A DNA stretch of 64,000 bases from Capra hircus (taxonomy: Eukaryota; Chordata; Mammalia; Artiodactyla; Bovidae), in contig NC_030816.1 of NCBI RefSeq assembly GCF_001704415.2, positions 83,330,713-83,394,712 on the forward strand. The letters run 5' to 3'. Below the pieces are notes generated by a model. The model had not been told where the DNA came from. It saw nothing but the letters and a program-made list of their open reading frames with translations, and did not search any database. Each line of letters begins with the position of its first letter. The first letter of the stretch is position 1. Made by a program: the position numbers and the translations under genes. This document shows positions 62,761-64,000 of this stretch, piece after piece.

Positions 62761-63586
62761 AGGCATCTCCCCTCACACCGTTCTTGTATGCGAATCCTAC
62801 CTCGTTTGCCTCTCAGAGGCCGGAGAGGGGGGCGCTCACACCCTCTCCTGACACCCTGAGGTCCCAGAGCTGCCCTTACATGCAGCGCTGTATCCACTCT
62901 GCAGAGAGGGAGGGAGGGAAGGACTGGGTGGGCATTGAAATGGCTGAGCTGAGCATCTTAACTGCTTCCATACCCGAAAGAAGCTATTTAAACCTGAAGC
63001 GATGAGTACCCTCGAGGCGCCAAAATTAAGGATGTTTCCAGAACAAAGCAGTTCCGGGAGTTCACGCTCGGCTCTGGAAAATTCAAAAGGGATGTAGTTC
63101 TCCATATCTGAGTCAGGGAATCAAGCTACACCTGATTCGTTGCTCACGGTGCCCTGTCCAGGTCGCTCTTGACTTGTGAATCCGGGGCGCCCCAGTGACC
63201 ACTCACCTCAGCGGCTCCTTTGTGATGGGCTGGCTCTGTGTTGCTAGTGGGATGGAGCTTTGGGAGGGGAATTCCTTCTTAGAGTGTGTTGAACAGTGTC
63301 CCTCCCAAAGTCACGTCCACACAGAGCCTCGGGATGTGAACTTATTTGGAAATAAGGTCTTTGCAGATGTAACTGAGGGTCAAGCTGAGATTACCCTGGA
63401 TTAAAGTACAGCCCTGAATCCCTGAGGGTCTCCTCCTAAGAGACAGACACGGGAGGAGGCCACAGACAGGGGCAGGGAGCAGAGGGTCCTGGGGGCCCAG
63501 AAGCTGGAGGAGGCCTTTCTCTTAGAGCCTCCGTGGGCCGCAGGCCCTGGGTGCGCCTGGATCTCAAGCTTCTGGCCTCCAGGACT

Positions 63587-63695
63587 GTGTTGCTTTGCCG
63601 CTCAGTCCTGCCCGACTCTCTGCGACCCCAGGATTGCAGCACGCCAGGCTTCCCTGTTCTTCGCCGTTTCCTGGAGCTTGCTCAAACTCATCCAC
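63587..63695 (-). mobile_element. LINE BovB 3' end fragment
   Basis: The plus strand shows 'ttgccgctcagtcctgcccg', 'ctgcgaccccaggattgcag' and 'cctggagcttgctcaaactc', the reversed BovB tail. Confidence 0.82.
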
Positions 63696-63699
63696 CTGG

Positions 63700-64000
63700 G
63701 AACAACTGCCAAATGGTTAAACACCATGAGGGCTATCCATAGAATATGATTCAGCCTTGGAAAGGGCCTTCTAGGGGGCAAAAGAAGAAGAAAAGGACAT
63801 TCCAACACATGGTACAGCCTGGATGGACCTGGAGAACATCACGCTGGGACTTCCGTAGTGGTCGAGTGGTTAAGAATCCGCGCTTCCACTGCAGGGGAGC
63901 GGGTTCCATCCCTAGTCAGAGAACTCAGGTTCCACTTGCCACACAGCAGAAAGGCGAACAAGAACCAAGACATCATGCTAAGTGACATCAGCCAGCTCCA
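63700..64000 (+). mobile_element. L1 LINE fragment with nested CHR SINE
   Basis: L1 sequence ('tatgattcagccttggaaag', 'cctggatggacctggagaac') is interrupted at about 63846-63965 by a sense CHR SINE ('gggacttccgtagtggtcga'). It resumes at 'catcatgctaagtgacatca'. The near-repeat acatcacgct/acatcatgct on the two sides is the probable target-site duplication. The fragment runs out of the window. Confidence 0.8.

Larger units (their letters stand above)
56554..64000. other. Region downstream of PNLDC1
   Basis: After the PNLDC1 stop I see no canonical AATAAA on the plus strand for several hundred bases. A TATAAA at about 56737 is the nearest weak signal, so the 3' end of the mRNA is not placed. 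The rest holds SINEs, a broken L1 with nested insertions (58870-60620) and a GC-rich stretch at about 62030-62760. I recognise no further gene; the next conserved gene in mammals, MAS1, would lie beyond the window. Confidence 0.65.

Noticed and set aside
62266..62851. Overlapping open frames of about 166-169 codons on both strands
   Set aside because: No similarity to a known family, no splice or poly(A) context, and both strands are open at once, which GC richness explains.

Overview
This is a nuclear genomic window from a ruminant, most likely a bovid. It holds four intact, multi-exon, GT-AG-spliced vertebrate genes. Its interspersed repeats are the ruminant set: BovB (RTE-class LINE) 3' ends, Bov-tA and BOV-A2 SINEs, CHR-type tRNA-derived SINEs, and older L1, MIR and DNA-transposon remnants. 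The sequence alone does not let me choose between cattle, sheep and goat. I found no prokaryotic, phage or CRISPR content.

Layout: 1-4559 is intergenic. ACAT2 (+, 9 coding exons, 4742-14314) encodes cytosolic acetoacetyl-CoA thiolase. TCP1 (-, 12 coding exons, 14512-24902) encodes chaperonin CCT subunit alpha and meets ACAT2 tail to tail. A CpG-rich interval (24540-26080) separates TCP1 from the divergent MRPL18 (+, 4 coding exons, 26027-30988). PNLDC1 (+, 19 coding exons, 33245-56553) encodes the PARN-like 3'-5' exonuclease that trims pre-piRNAs. From 56554 to 64000 I see intergenic sequence with nested repeats. The gene order matches the mammalian ACAT2-TCP1-MRPL18-PNLDC1 block (human 6q25.3). 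When the exons I called are joined, the reading frames stay open and give 397, 556, 180 and 531 residues, which are the lengths I know for the human proteins.

The genes do not form one pathway. ACAT2 starts sterol synthesis in the cytosol, TCP1 folds actin and tubulin within the CCT/TRiC ring, MRPL18 belongs to the large mitochondrial ribosomal subunit, and PNLDC1 acts in germ-cell piRNA maturation. They interact through architecture: ACAT2 and TCP1 have overlapping 3' ends, and TCP1 and MRPL18 share a divergent CpG promoter that carries a heat-shock-element-like array.

The points most worth a second look are these: a well-formed H/ACA snoRNA candidate in TCP1 intron 4 (and a weaker one in intron 8); a four-fold tandem duplication of the splice-acceptor region before PNLDC1 exon 17; a 148-base intron segment copied into the tail of a BovB element so that it flanks PNLDC1 exon 11; and two Bov-tA SINEs flanked by unusually long direct repeats. 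I did not find an entirely new biological system, and I make no claim to one.
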